Assembly: GCA_025656455.1 (NCBI GenBank) | Contig: JAHXHS010000005.1 | Span: 75,411 to 139,410, forward strand | Source: Candidatus Thiodiazotropha sp. (ex Epidulcina cf. delphinae) | Lineage (GTDB): Bacteria > Pseudomonadota > Gammaproteobacteria > Chromatiales > Chromatiaceae | Reading direction: 5' to 3' | Length of the DNA: 64,000 nt | Shown here: one piece after another, positions 10,342 to 18,396 of the stretch | Layout of the letters: the number at the start of each line of letters is the position of its first letter | Position numbering within the stretch: the stretch's first letter is position 1 | Made by a program: the position numbers and the translations under genes | Notes under the pieces: generated by a model | What the model was told of the DNA's origin: nothing | Database searches by the model: none | The model's input: the letters and a program-made list of their open reading frames with translations, nothing else

Positions 10342-11130
10342 CTAGAGATCCTGCCAATCGGTCAACAGCAGCCCAGAGATGATTCCGGCAAGACCGCCAC
10401 CCAGCATCCCTCCCGCCACAGCGCCGGGCAGGGTCTCTCGCACCCTGTCGAGGGCGGGTAGTAGCGGACCTGCCACACTATTGTCAACGCTGCTGATCAT
10501 GACAAAAAAACTGAGCGCCACAAAGCCTGAAACCCCAATGCCAACGATCAATCCATCGCCCACCGGCGGTAACAGATTGTCATAGATTCTGATGAAACCG
10601 GGCACCATCGAGACATAAAGGATGCCTGTGAGAGGACACATAAACGCGATAATCATGCTCATGGAGGCGGCATCGATCAGGTTGGAAAGCAGTAAATAGC
10701 CGAGAGAGGCCAGCCAGCCTGAACTAAACCCGGCAAGGGTCTTTGCATCGGCGCGGTTGACCCGGGAAGCCACCGAGAAGTTACCGTACATGGCTCCAAT
10801 GAGCGCGCCCGCGATAGCGACGATTAACAATAAATTAAGCGGGTTGACGGGGCGGTCCGCGAGGATGAAGTAGAAGATGCAGACCGGCGAGATGATGATG
10901 GTCATCAACACGGCAAGGCGCATACTGCTGTAGATTAAAGCACCGAAAGTGCCGGCAAGTATGCCGGCGAGGAACAGCGGATCTATGGGGAGAAGCCAAT
11001 ACTCGGCCAAGATAGCGAAGAAGACGAACAGTATCGCATAGAGTAGACCGATGAAGCCCCAGATCGCGCCTCTGACGAGGGCCTCCTTGGCGCGGTGTGG
11101 CTTTATCGGGGGAGGAGTCTGGTGTTGCAT
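10342..11130 (-). CDS. Polytopic membrane protein, unknown
   Basis: A 262-residue protein with about seven or eight hydrophobic helices beginning near residue 18 (GAIWGFIGLLYAILFVFFAI). A Gly-rich C-terminal stretch (LPGAVAGGMLGGGLAGIISG) resembles the Gly-zipper style of small membrane proteins. No family is recognised. The cytosolic N-terminus is Pro-rich and short (MQHQTPPPIKPHRAKEA). The gene lies on the same strand as the outer-membrane protein downstream, with a 134-base gap. Confidence 0.6.
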   Translation of the reverse strand: MQHQTPPPIKPHRAKEALVRGAIWGFIGLLYAILFVFFAILAEYWLLPIDPLFLAGILAGTFGALIYSSMRLAVLMTIIISPVCIFYFILADRPVNPLNLLLIVAIAGALIGAMYGNFSVASRVNRADAKTLAGFSSGWLASLGYLLLSNLIDAASMSMIIAFMCPLTGILYVSMVPGFIRIYDNLLPPVGDGLIVGIGVSGFVALSFFVMISSVDNSVAGPLLPALDRVRETLPGAVAGGMLGGGLAGIISGLLLTDWQDL

Positions 11131-11246
11131 CAGGAGCGCCCTTGAAAAAAGACCATACTAACCCAGCTTTGGCGTCGATCAGTAACAGAAGTTGCTGTTG
11201 TGTAGCATTTGCTACAGATAGAACCCGTCTGGAAACAAGAAAATTT

Positions 11247-11338
11247 CTCTCGCAAAGACGCCAAGCTTGCAAAGCTATAACGTATTGTTTGTTTGCCATA
11301 TTTATTTTTCCTTGGCGATCTTTGCGTTTTTGCGAGAG
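11247..11338. repeat. Inverted repeat of the CTCTCGC family
   Basis: CTCTCGCAAAGACGCCAAGC (from 11247) pairs imperfectly with 11311-11338 (CTTGGCGATCTTTGCG, ending GCGAGAG). The same unit occurs at 3816, 44131 and 50048. Any reading frame that begins inside this element translates repeat sequence, so starts at 11267 or 11293 for the following gene are unlikely. Confidence 0.75.
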
Positions 11339-11383
11339 GTTTTCTTTACGGATGGACACTACCCCAGAACCGGAGAAGCACCC

Positions 11384-12042
11384 GTGGCGGTCGACACATT
11401 TCTCAATATCACATCGGCGGGCAGGAGACTGCTCGATGGGGGGGGGTAGTGCGCAAGCGCTTTACCCGTCCGACCCAGGTTATCCACAAGGGGCAAGCTG
11501 TCTCCGGCGCCTATCTGGTCACCGACGGTCAGCTACGTGTGTTCACTTACACACCCCAGGGTAGCGAGGCTACGCTCTATTTCATCCGGCCGGGAGAGAC
11601 CTGCGTACTGGCGCTCAACTGTCTGTTCAATGACCTCCGCTATCCTGTCTGGATCGAGTCCGATGCAGATACTGCTGTCGACATCATTCCCGGTCCTCTC
11701 TACCGCCGGCTGTTCGAGTGTGAGTCAGCGGTCCAGGACCTGACCGTCAAGGCGCTCTCCACCCTAGTGTTTCGCCTGATGGATGAACTGGAGCAAATCC
11801 ACACGTGCAACCTCGATCAACGCTTGGCGAACTTTCTGTTAAGCAATGCCTCGGCTCAGGGCGTACTGCAAATGACCCAGCAGGAACTGGCCGGTCATCT
11901 CGGCACCACCCGCGAAGTCGTTGCCCGGCTGATGCAGGGTTTTGTTGCGCAAGGACTGGTGTCGACTAGACGCGGCGCGGTGACAGTGGTCGATACGGTG
12001 GGGTTGGCCCGCGTGGTGAATCCCTCCGATTGCATTTTTTGA
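11384..12042 (+). CDS. Crp/Fnr-family regulator with a frame break at a G9 tract
   Basis: Cyclic-nucleotide-fold sensor plus winged helix. From 11449 the frame reads VIHKGQAVSGAYLVTDGQL (beta-roll) and ends with an HTH_CRP domain (MTQQELAGHLGTTREVVARL). The expected N-terminal helix, TFLNITSAGRRLLDGG, lies in another frame just upstream from GTG 11384 and stops at TAG right after nine G (11438-11446). One extra G (or two fewer) would join both parts into RRLLDGGGVVRKRF, matching the family. As sequenced, expression would need a GTG start near 11449, slippage or a tract-length change. No Cys cluster for an Fnr-type iron-sulfur cluster and no haem motif is seen. Confidence 0.7.
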
Positions 12043-12161
12043 TTACGGTAATCACCAGTCGTTATCAATAATTCTCCATGATGATCGTTATCGCAACAAA
12101 TAATTAACAGGGTTTAGTTAAGTGAACCATACTGTCGATGAATGACAGTGGAGGTCGTGAC

Positions 12162-12266
12162 ATGCGTAAGATGATGTTCTATCTGGCACGGCTTGGCATG
12201 GCGCTGTTGTTTGGAACGCAAGCTCAGTTTTCCTGCTGTGATTTTCGGGGTGTAGACACCCTGTGA
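12162..12266 (+). CDS. Possible 34-residue small protein
   Basis: A short frame with an excellent ribosome-binding site (GGAGG, 8 bases before the ATG) in the 640-base gap before the unknown paralogues. The product starts MRKMMFYLARLGMALLFGT, a positively charged and then hydrophobic N-terminus like a signal peptide, and ends FSCCDFRGVDTL. It may be a true small exported peptide or the remnant of a secreted protein. Apart from the leader frame annotated at 12625, the rest of this gap (12267-12624) holds nothing recognised; a palindrome GATTAC-G-GTAATC overlaps the regulator stop at about 12041. Confidence 0.35.
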   Translation: MRKMMFYLARLGMALLFGTQAQFSCCDFRGVDTL

Positions 12267-12624
12267 AATTATTGGGAGTGGAAACAATATCAATCGACTC
12301 AATGCGGATACACAGGCATTTAACCAACCATGCTTGGAAGGGTTGGATATGGGTCTCCTGAATTACCGGATACCTCAGCAGCATCTACTGTTAGGCGATA
12401 GGCCTGTGACTGATGAAGCAGGCAGTTTTGATCGTTGAATTGATAGGGCTTCCACAGACTTATGTTTTCAAAACCCGCAACTGAATCTGGGGGATGCAAT
12501 ACAGTGCCAAACAGAAGGAAAACGAAGCGGTGAAGTTTTGGATGGTTAGTAATGTGACGTTGATTAACATGGAATATCAATAGCAAGGGATGTTACATGT
12601 GATATCTCGCCAGGAGATGTACCG

Positions 12625-12690
12625 ATGATTCGTAGTTGTAAAAAGAAATTCATAATGCCTATAGATATCAAGGAGGCAATACAATGTTAG
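12625..12690 (+). CDS. Possible 21-residue leader frame overlapping the next start
   Basis: An ATG preceded by AGGAG at 8-base spacing opens a short basic frame (MIRSCKKKFIMPIDIKEAIQ plus Cys). Its TAG lies at 12688-12690, four bases inside the gene that starts at 12684. This is the geometry of translational coupling. The main gene also has its own strong AAGGAGG site, so the leader may be incidental. Confidence 0.3.
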   Translation: MIRSCKKKFIMPIDIKEAIQC

Positions 12691-14120
12691 ATATAGCCAA
12701 AGAAAGCGAAGTAATGAGGGAAATTCCTCAAGCTGACGAGATCATCAATATGCTGAAGGAGCAGGCGAACACAATTTTGTCTGCCGCTCTCGGCACGACA
12801 AAACTCGAAGCCTTTTCTGTCGGAGCAAACGGCAACATGCCGTATTACTGGCAAGATCCCAGGAATCTCCAGTTCAACTCAAATACCTATAACTGGATCA
12901 AATCCAGTCTGAAGGCTGGGGCAATGCCTATCCAACAGGATCAGATCTTCACCGATCTCTATATTAGGGCTTTGAGTTCAGTTAGCTATTCGTTGTCAAC
13001 CTCTGATCAGGCAAAACTCAATAAGGCCAAGGAGGATGCAACCGACCAGCAAGCAGCCGTGCTTAGAGCCTGGCAGGACGCCTTTGGGAGTCTGCCATCG
13101 GGAGAGGGCCAACCCATCGATCTCATCTCGGCCGAGATTGCGAGCACGTGGGCCGTTCCTCCGACAACCCTGCCTGAAATACAGCAGTCGGTGAATATCA
13201 ATGCACTGTTGAATAACGTGCCCGCCAGCGGCAAACCGGTCGTTCCTGTGTTTGCAAACTGGCTTAATGCCATCGGTGGCGCGGTTTCCCTGGAAAACAA
13301 CACGACCATGAATACGGCCTATCTCGCCAGGGCTCTCGCCGCGGCTCAGACGCCGACTGACGCGAATGGCGGTTTGAAGTTGAATAATGATCTGGTTGTT
13401 CCCGCCTATCAGGTATCCACTCAGTTGTCGGATATCCTAAATGGCCTGAAAAACAGCAGCCAGTCCGCCAGCCTGGCGATGACGGTGACTCGTTCCACCG
13501 AAAGCGAGTACCAGGTCAATGTGGAAGGCGGCACCAGCTTTTCCATCCCGGTGCTTAGCCTGTTTTCCATGAATGTCGGTGGAAACGCCCACTATTTCGA
13601 GAGTAATATTGCCACAACGGATAATGAAACCACGGTGACAATGAACTTTCCGGGTGTGACGCTGGTAAGTTTCGGGCCGGTGCCTTTTGATATGTCGCCT
13701 TCGCGGAATTGGTTTTGGATGAAGCCGATAAGAGATGCGATCAAGAACGGCAGTAGTGATGTCTCCGGCTTTAAATTCTCACCCGATCCTCAAATTGATT
13801 TCAGCAAAAGCGGGCCTTTTGCATACTTGATGGGGACTGCGATCAGTAATTATCCGAGCATGGAAATCACAGTCAAAAGTTCAAGTTATGAGAGGATTCA
13901 GAAAACCTTTGAGCAATCGGCATCGGTTGGAATCTCCTTCCTGGGTATTCCGCTGGGAATCGGCGGTAGTGAATCGAGTTACTCGAATAAAGTAACGACA
14001 AATGCCTCAGAGTCAACGGTGACGATTACGTTGAATCCGCCAAAAGAACTTGTTGCCGGATCTGCCGTGGATTCCGTGGGCTGGGTGCTTGGCGTACAGC
14101 CAGACTATCCCGCCGCTTGA
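12684..14120 (+). CDS. Unrecognised protein, paralogue A of a tandem pair
   Basis: A 478-residue protein of no family I recognise. It has no signal peptide or membrane helix. The N-terminal half looks helical and includes NMPYYWQDPRNLQFN, VSYSLSTSDQAKL and VPASGKPVVP. The C-terminal half is rich in Thr, Ser, Asn and beta-type alternation (TVTITLNPPKE) and ends LGVQPDYPAA. It is clearly homologous along its whole length to the next gene. Initiation is well supported by AAGGAGG eight bases before the ATG. It is separated from paralogue B by a strong terminator, so the two are probably separately controlled. The upstream Crp-type regulator is a candidate controller by position only. Confidence 0.8.
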   Translation: MLDIAKESEVMREIPQADEIINMLKEQANTILSAALGTTKLEAFSVGANGNMPYYWQDPRNLQFNSNTYNWIKSSLKAGAMPIQQDQIFTDLYIRALSSVSYSLSTSDQAKLNKAKEDATDQQAAVLRAWQDAFGSLPSGEGQPIDLISAEIASTWAVPPTTLPEIQQSVNINALLNNVPASGKPVVPVFANWLNAIGGAVSLENNTTMNTAYLARALAAAQTPTDANGGLKLNNDLVVPAYQVSTQLSDILNGLKNSSQSASLAMTVTRSTESEYQVNVEGGTSFSIPVLSLFSMNVGGNAHYFESNIATTDNETTVTMNFPGVTLVSFGPVPFDMSPSRNWFWMKPIRDAIKNGSSDVSGFKFSPDPQIDFSKSGPFAYLMGTAISNYPSMEITVKSSSYERIQKTFEQSASVGISFLGIPLGIGGSESSYSNKVTTNASESTVTITLNPPKELVAGSAVDSVGWVLGVQPDYPAA

Positions 14121-14158
14121 ATCCGATAGTAGATTAACCTATAGCTGATCATTTATCC

Positions 14159-14190
14159 GCCCACGCGCTCCGAGCGCGTGGGCGCTTTTT
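14159..14190 (+). terminator. Rho-independent terminator
   Basis: GCCCACGCGCT and AGCGCGTGGGC form a perfect 11 bp stem with a three-base loop, followed by GC and five T. It lies 38 bases after the stop of paralogue A and before paralogue B. Confidence 0.88.
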
Positions 14191-14217
14191 ACTGTTGATC
14201 CGATAGGGAGGAAGGGG

Positions 14218-15687
14218 TTGGGTGGTCTAGGAAATATTGCAAAAAAGTTGGCGGCTCATGCCAATGCCGTCATGTCAGAGCAGAACGGATCTGCAGCCGA
14301 TTTCTCAGGGCCTGGCTCATCTTCCAGCATTGAGTCTGATGCTGTCTTCAAGGAGTTTCAGGCGTTCCAGGTCGGGTCGCTGGGAAACTTCCCTTATTAC
14401 TGGGAGAATCCCGGTAATCTGAAATTCAATGAAAAGACCTACAATTGGATTTCCGCCAGCCTGAAGGCGAATGCTTTTCCGGTCCAGCTCTCCCAGCCCT
14501 TCACCAATCTCTATATTTCCGCTCTGAGCAAGGTCAGCTATTCGTTGTCAGCAGCCGACCAGGCAAAACTGGATCAAGCCCAACGAGATGTCATGGATCA
14601 GCAGGGCGCCCTGCTCAAGGCTTGGCAGGCAGTGTATGGCGCCGTCCCCGCCGGAACAGGGGAGCTAGAGCCTATTGATATCATCATCAACCAAATCACC
14701 CAAACCTGGGCCTCGCCTCCGACGACTTTGGATCAGTTGCAAAAGGCCCATGATATCAACAGCGTGTTGAATAAGGTGCCGGCGAGCGGTAAACCGATAT
14801 TGCCAACCCTGGTAAACTACCTGAATGCCTTGCAGAGCAGTCTCTCTCTGGTAAATGCGGCAACCATGGATAGGGGATATCTGGAACATGCACTCGCAGC
14901 CGTTCAACATCCTACTGCTGCAAATGGCGCCCTGGAGACCAGCGATGGACGGATGAAACCGGCCTATGACGTGAGCACTCCTTTGAAGGAGATTCTGGAC
15001 GGCCTGAATTCAACCGATAAAAGTAGAACACTGACATTCAAGATGTCGGTTGTGCGTGCGTCCCCGACAGAGTATTCGGTCGAGATAAATGGCGGCACGA
15101 CAGAAAAGGTGCCCATTGTTGATTTTCTGAGTATCGAAACGAAGGATGGCGCAGACCTGTTTCATGACAAGATTGTAACCGGCACCGATCCCACTGAAGT
15201 CGATGCGACATTCATGGGCGTGACAACAGTCTATTTCGGTCCCGTCTATTTTTTGAAAGCAGTGCCGGAGTATTGGTATTGGGTATCGCCAATCAGAGAT
15301 GCGATGATGAATGACGGGAAGGATGTCTCGGGATTTAAGTTTTCCCCCAATCCGCAAATTGATTTTGCCAAGTCTGGACCTTTTGCATTCTTGACCGGAG
15401 TAGTGATCTCGAAAAAGGTCTCACTGACGATTACAAGCAAGCGTGCAAATTACAAGACTGTTGCACGTGACATCCAGGCGCTGCCTTCCGCGCATTTGAA
15501 GTTTCTCGGTATGCCGATGGGCGCCACCATGGATGGCTCATCCAAGCATGAAACACTAGTAACCACCAATGATGATGATGCTTCGGTGGTAATTAACTTC
15601 GAGCCATCCCCGGAAGTTGCCGGTGATTCGATCGAGTCAACGGCTTTTGTGCTCGGCGTACAAACAGATTATCCAACTGCAAACTAA
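14218..15687 (+). CDS. Unrecognised protein, paralogue B of a tandem pair
   Basis: A 489-residue protein homologous over its whole length to the preceding gene: FPYYWENPGNLKFN, VSYSLSAADQAKL, VPASGKPILP, SGFKFSPNPQIDF and the C-terminal LGVQTDYPTAN all have counterparts there. It differs most in the N-terminal 30 residues and in the segment after about 400. The start is a TTG at 14218 preceded by GGGAGGAAGGGG, a very strong ribosome-binding site; no ATG lies nearby. It sits after a terminator, so it needs its own promoter within about 30 bases or read-through. No function is assigned. Confidence 0.78.
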   Translation: MGGLGNIAKKLAAHANAVMSEQNGSAADFSGPGSSSSIESDAVFKEFQAFQVGSLGNFPYYWENPGNLKFNEKTYNWISASLKANAFPVQLSQPFTNLYISALSKVSYSLSAADQAKLDQAQRDVMDQQGALLKAWQAVYGAVPAGTGELEPIDIIINQITQTWASPPTTLDQLQKAHDINSVLNKVPASGKPILPTLVNYLNALQSSLSLVNAATMDRGYLEHALAAVQHPTAANGALETSDGRMKPAYDVSTPLKEILDGLNSTDKSRTLTFKMSVVRASPTEYSVEINGGTTEKVPIVDFLSIETKDGADLFHDKIVTGTDPTEVDATFMGVTTVYFGPVYFLKAVPEYWYWVSPIRDAMMNDGKDVSGFKFSPNPQIDFAKSGPFAFLTGVVISKKVSLTITSKRANYKTVARDIQALPSAHLKFLGMPMGATMDGSSKHETLVTTNDDDASVVINFEPSPEVAGDSIESTAFVLGVQTDYPTAN

Positions 15688-15707
15688 AAAGCTCATTCCC
15701 TTTCTGC

Positions 15708-15741
15708 TTCCCGCTCGATCAGGGAAAGAGCCCAGCGGGAA
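15708..15741. repeat. Short inverted repeat, possible terminator or element remnant
   Basis: TTCCCGCT (15708-15715) pairs with AGCGGGAA (15734-15741). The sequence between them (CGATCAGGGAAAGAGCC) is the complement of the GGCTCTTTCCCTGATCG unit at 22582, so this is probably a remnant of that repeat family. It lies between convergent genes and could end transcription, though no T run follows. Confidence 0.5.
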
Positions 15742-15750
15742 AACCCAGGG

Positions 15751-16674
15751 CTATGATGGACAGTGCATATTATAAAACCATGCCATAACCAGGCGGACAA
15801 CCCGTGGATAGGTGAAGTCTTGAAGAGAGACGATATAGATATCATTGAAGAGCGGAGGCTTCTCATTCTGAAATTCAAACAACTCCCCATGGTCAAGCTG
15901 GTAGTCGATGCAGTGGCGGGGAAATACACTGATACCCAGCCCTCCCTGGACCATTTTTATGGCGCCGTCGATTGAGTTAACGTTTCCGGAGATAGGCAGT
16001 GAAAGAAAGTCGAGATTCCTGCACTTGGGAAAATGGTATCTAAGCCAGTTGTTGAAATAGACGTCCACGCCCGGGTAGGCGATGGATGGCTGTTCAAAGA
16101 TGTTATTCTCATTGATTCCGTTGATTGCGCGGGGAGAGGCGGCGGTGAGAATATACTCTTCCCGGCAAAAGAGGTTGAAGGCCAGATTCGGGTGGTTGGT
16201 TTTTTTGGTTACAAAGCCAAAATCGACTTGGTCCTCCAGGACCATCCTGATGACATCATGGCTGGGGGCGAGACTGACATCCAGGCGTATCAGCGGATAC
16301 TGTTTCCGTTTTTCTAGCAACAACGGGAAATGGGGTGACAGCAGGCAGCTCGGAGGCATGGCGTAACTTACCAATCCTGTGGCCCCGTTGTACTCCTCGC
16401 GCAGCTCGCCGAGGAAGGTCTCTGTTTGGGTGCTGTGTTCTTCAATATATTTTTTCAGCCGCTTGCCTGTATTGGTCAGCGTTACATGCTTTGCGACCCG
16501 TTTGAACAAAGGCAGCCCCACCTGTTCCTCCAGTCTTGCGATGTGCTGGCTGATGCCGGACTGGGTCATGAAGGTTCTCTTTGCGGCCGAGGTGAAATTC
16601 TCCGTCTCGGCCGCAGCCATGAAGGCCCTGAAAAGTCTGTTGTCTAGAAATTGTTGCTGTCTCTGCTTCAGCAT
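15751..16674 (-). CDS. LysR-family transcriptional regulator
   Basis: About 307 residues. The N-terminal winged helix reads FRAFMAAAETENFTSAAKR and SGISQHIARLEEQVGLPLF, the LysR signature. It is followed by a substrate-binding domain that senses an unknown effector. The ATG at 16674 starts about 14 residues before the DNA-binding helix, as is usual; the frame remains open upstream to a GTG at 16752, which would add 26 atypical residues. It is convergent with paralogue B and has no divergently transcribed target next to it, so its regulon is unclear. CbbR identity is not supported by context. Confidence 0.9.
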   Translation of the reverse strand: MLKQRQQQFLDNRLFRAFMAAAETENFTSAAKRTFMTQSGISQHIARLEEQVGLPLFKRVAKHVTLTNTGKRLKKYIEEHSTQTETFLGELREEYNGATGLVSYAMPPSCLLSPHFPLLLEKRKQYPLIRLDVSLAPSHDVIRMVLEDQVDFGFVTKKTNHPNLAFNLFCREEYILTAASPRAINGINENNIFEQPSIAYPGVDVYFNNWLRYHFPKCRNLDFLSLPISGNVNSIDGAIKMVQGGLGISVFPRHCIDYQLDHGELFEFQNEKPPLFNDIYIVSLQDFTYPRVVRLVMAWFYNMHCPS

Positions 16675-16939
16675 GATGAGAGTTCCATTCAGTGAAGTGG
16701 TATTGACGCCAACGGTGTGGCTTCCAATCGTTTCGTTTCGCAAGATCATCACCGGGTGTGATCGAGAGGGTCCATGGTTATTCCTTTACCCAGAGTTGAA
16801 GACGGTTACCGATCCATTTTAGCAAGAAATAGTCCGGTCAGCCTGAGAAATAACACCCTGGATGGGTGGGGATGTTTGAGAGTTCGTCCGGCCGATCGGC
16901 GATTGACTTTGCTGATACAGGTCTTCTCTGAAGTTTGAG

Positions 16940-18337
16940 CTACAGGTAGGAGCCCGGCGCCACCACTTTCATGCCGTGTATCACCCTGTCCCGGTAGATC
17001 GGGCTGTCGATGCGCCCCAGGGAGAAGATGACGGTCGAGTCTGTCGGCGCGGTGACTGCGGCCTGCCTGCCCGTCAACTGAGTCCCTGCAATATCCAGTC
17101 TGCTGTTATGCGCCACAATAGCGGTCTCTCCCTCGATCCGACCGGTGGTGATGTTCAGGCTTGAATCATGAACGGTCAGGGCAGCCGTTGCGGATTTGAT
17201 CTGGGTGTTGCGGATGGTCACACTCGATTCGATGACCACAAGGTTGTCGATATCGGCATCCAGGATAAGGGTGTTGCGGCAATGGTCCACCAACAAGCTT
17301 CCGATCTTGCCTGTGATTACCTGACCGTCACTGTTTCGGCAGGTCACTTGATCCCGATAACCGGTTTGTGGCGTTTTAGCTGTCTGTCGTTTCCGGGGCT
17401 GCCGGTGCTGTTGCAGATGCAGCGTCAGCATGTTGTTGAACAGCTCCGGGCGTTCGATAAACGCCATGTGGCCGCCGCCGGGAATCAGTTCCAATCTGGC
17501 GTTGGGGATCAACGCCTCAAGCACAAGTCCGGTCCTGACCGGTGCAATCTTGTCGCTTTCACCCCAAATGATCAATGTGGGTTGTTGGATCGTCTCAGGC
17601 ATCCGGCTGAAATCGTTCAATACCAGGGCCAGGCCGGCGATCATGGTGGGATTTCCCCGCAGCACCTTTGCCCGGAAGGGCTCTAGATTGATCAAAAGAT
17701 CCATATTGACCGGGGTCCGTTTTTCGAGGGCGCTCATCAGCACCCCGGCCAGGTCGGCTATTTTACGTTCGCCAAAGAGATTATATTGATTGAGCACTTT
17801 GTCGATACCCAGGGGCGCCAGGTATTTGGTATAGGCAAGTCGATGCAGGATGCCCGCGGCGTCTATCAGGGTTAAGGTCTTGACCTTTGCCGGGTAGCTG
17901 TGGGTGAACTGCAGGGTGATGGCCCCACCCATGGAGTGTCCGACCAGGTGAAAGGGTCTGTTGAGAATTTTTTCTGTCAGCCGATGAATCAGCCGGGCAT
18001 AGTTGGCGGGGGAGTAGAGGGCATTGAGTCTGCTCGAACGCCCGAAACCGGGGAGATCCAGGGTCAGGATGAAGTAGTCGTTTTTCAACGCCTCGATTGA
18101 TGCGTCCCAGGAGGTGGAGGCTTCGTCTCCCAATCCATGGATCAGCACCACTGGCGGATGGTCGGGATTGCCGGCGGTCCTGAGATAGACCTGTCCGCCA
18201 AATACCGATTCACGCTCCATCCACTCCCTGACCCCGTCTGTTACGGTGTTTTTAACGGGTAAACCTGAACCGGCGGCCTGGGCCGTGCCGGTGGCGGCAA
18301 GCATCAGGAGCATCAGGATGAGGGTGGTGTTTCTCAT
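16940..18337 (-). CDS. Exported alpha/beta hydrolase with a repetitive C-terminal domain
   Basis: About 465 residues. A signal peptide (NTTLILMLLMLAATGTAQAA) sends it to the periplasm or beyond. The hydrolase core runs to about residue 315, with the oxyanion segment VVLIHGLGD, nucleophile S135 in VGHSMGGA, the acid in IWGESDKIAP and the histidine in GGGHMAFIERPEL. Residues from about 340 onward are a run of short beta-strand repeats (NTLILDADIDNLVVIESS, then VHDSSLNITTGRIEG and AHNSRLDIAGTQLTG) that resemble a right-handed beta-helix. Ester, lactone or haloalkane substrates cannot be told apart. The frame extends to TTG 18346, but ATG 18337 is preferred. Confidence 0.82.
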   Translation of the reverse strand: MRNTTLILMLLMLAATGTAQAAGSGLPVKNTVTDGVREWMERESVFGGQVYLRTAGNPDHPPVVLIHGLGDEASTSWDASIEALKNDYFILTLDLPGFGRSSRLNALYSPANYARLIHRLTEKILNRPFHLVGHSMGGAITLQFTHSYPAKVKTLTLIDAAGILHRLAYTKYLAPLGIDKVLNQYNLFGERKIADLAGVLMSALEKRTPVNMDLLINLEPFRAKVLRGNPTMIAGLALVLNDFSRMPETIQQPTLIIWGESDKIAPVRTGLVLEALIPNARLELIPGGGHMAFIERPELFNNMLTLHLQQHRQPRKRQTAKTPQTGYRDQVTCRNSDGQVITGKIGSLLVDHCRNTLILDADIDNLVVIESSVTIRNTQIKSATAALTVHDSSLNITTGRIEGETAIVAHNSRLDIAGTQLTGRQAAVTAPTDSTVIFSLGRIDSPIYRDRVIHGMKVVAPGSYL

Positions 18338-18396
18338 GGTCTGCAAATGGGCATCGAGAGTGTAACAAACCGATCTCAGATCAGTAGGGAGGGTGA

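Noticed and set aside
11267..11383. Starts at 11267 or 11293 for the Crp-type regulator
   Set aside because: These N-termini (for example PYLFFLGDLCVFA) are translations of the CTCTCGC repeat; a nearly identical peptide arises from the copy at 3816.
12030..12060. Fnr box at TTGATTACGGTAATCA next to the regulator stop
   Set aside because: It is a palindrome, but the spacing differs from TTGAT-N4-ATCAA, and it overlaps coding sequence far from the next gene.
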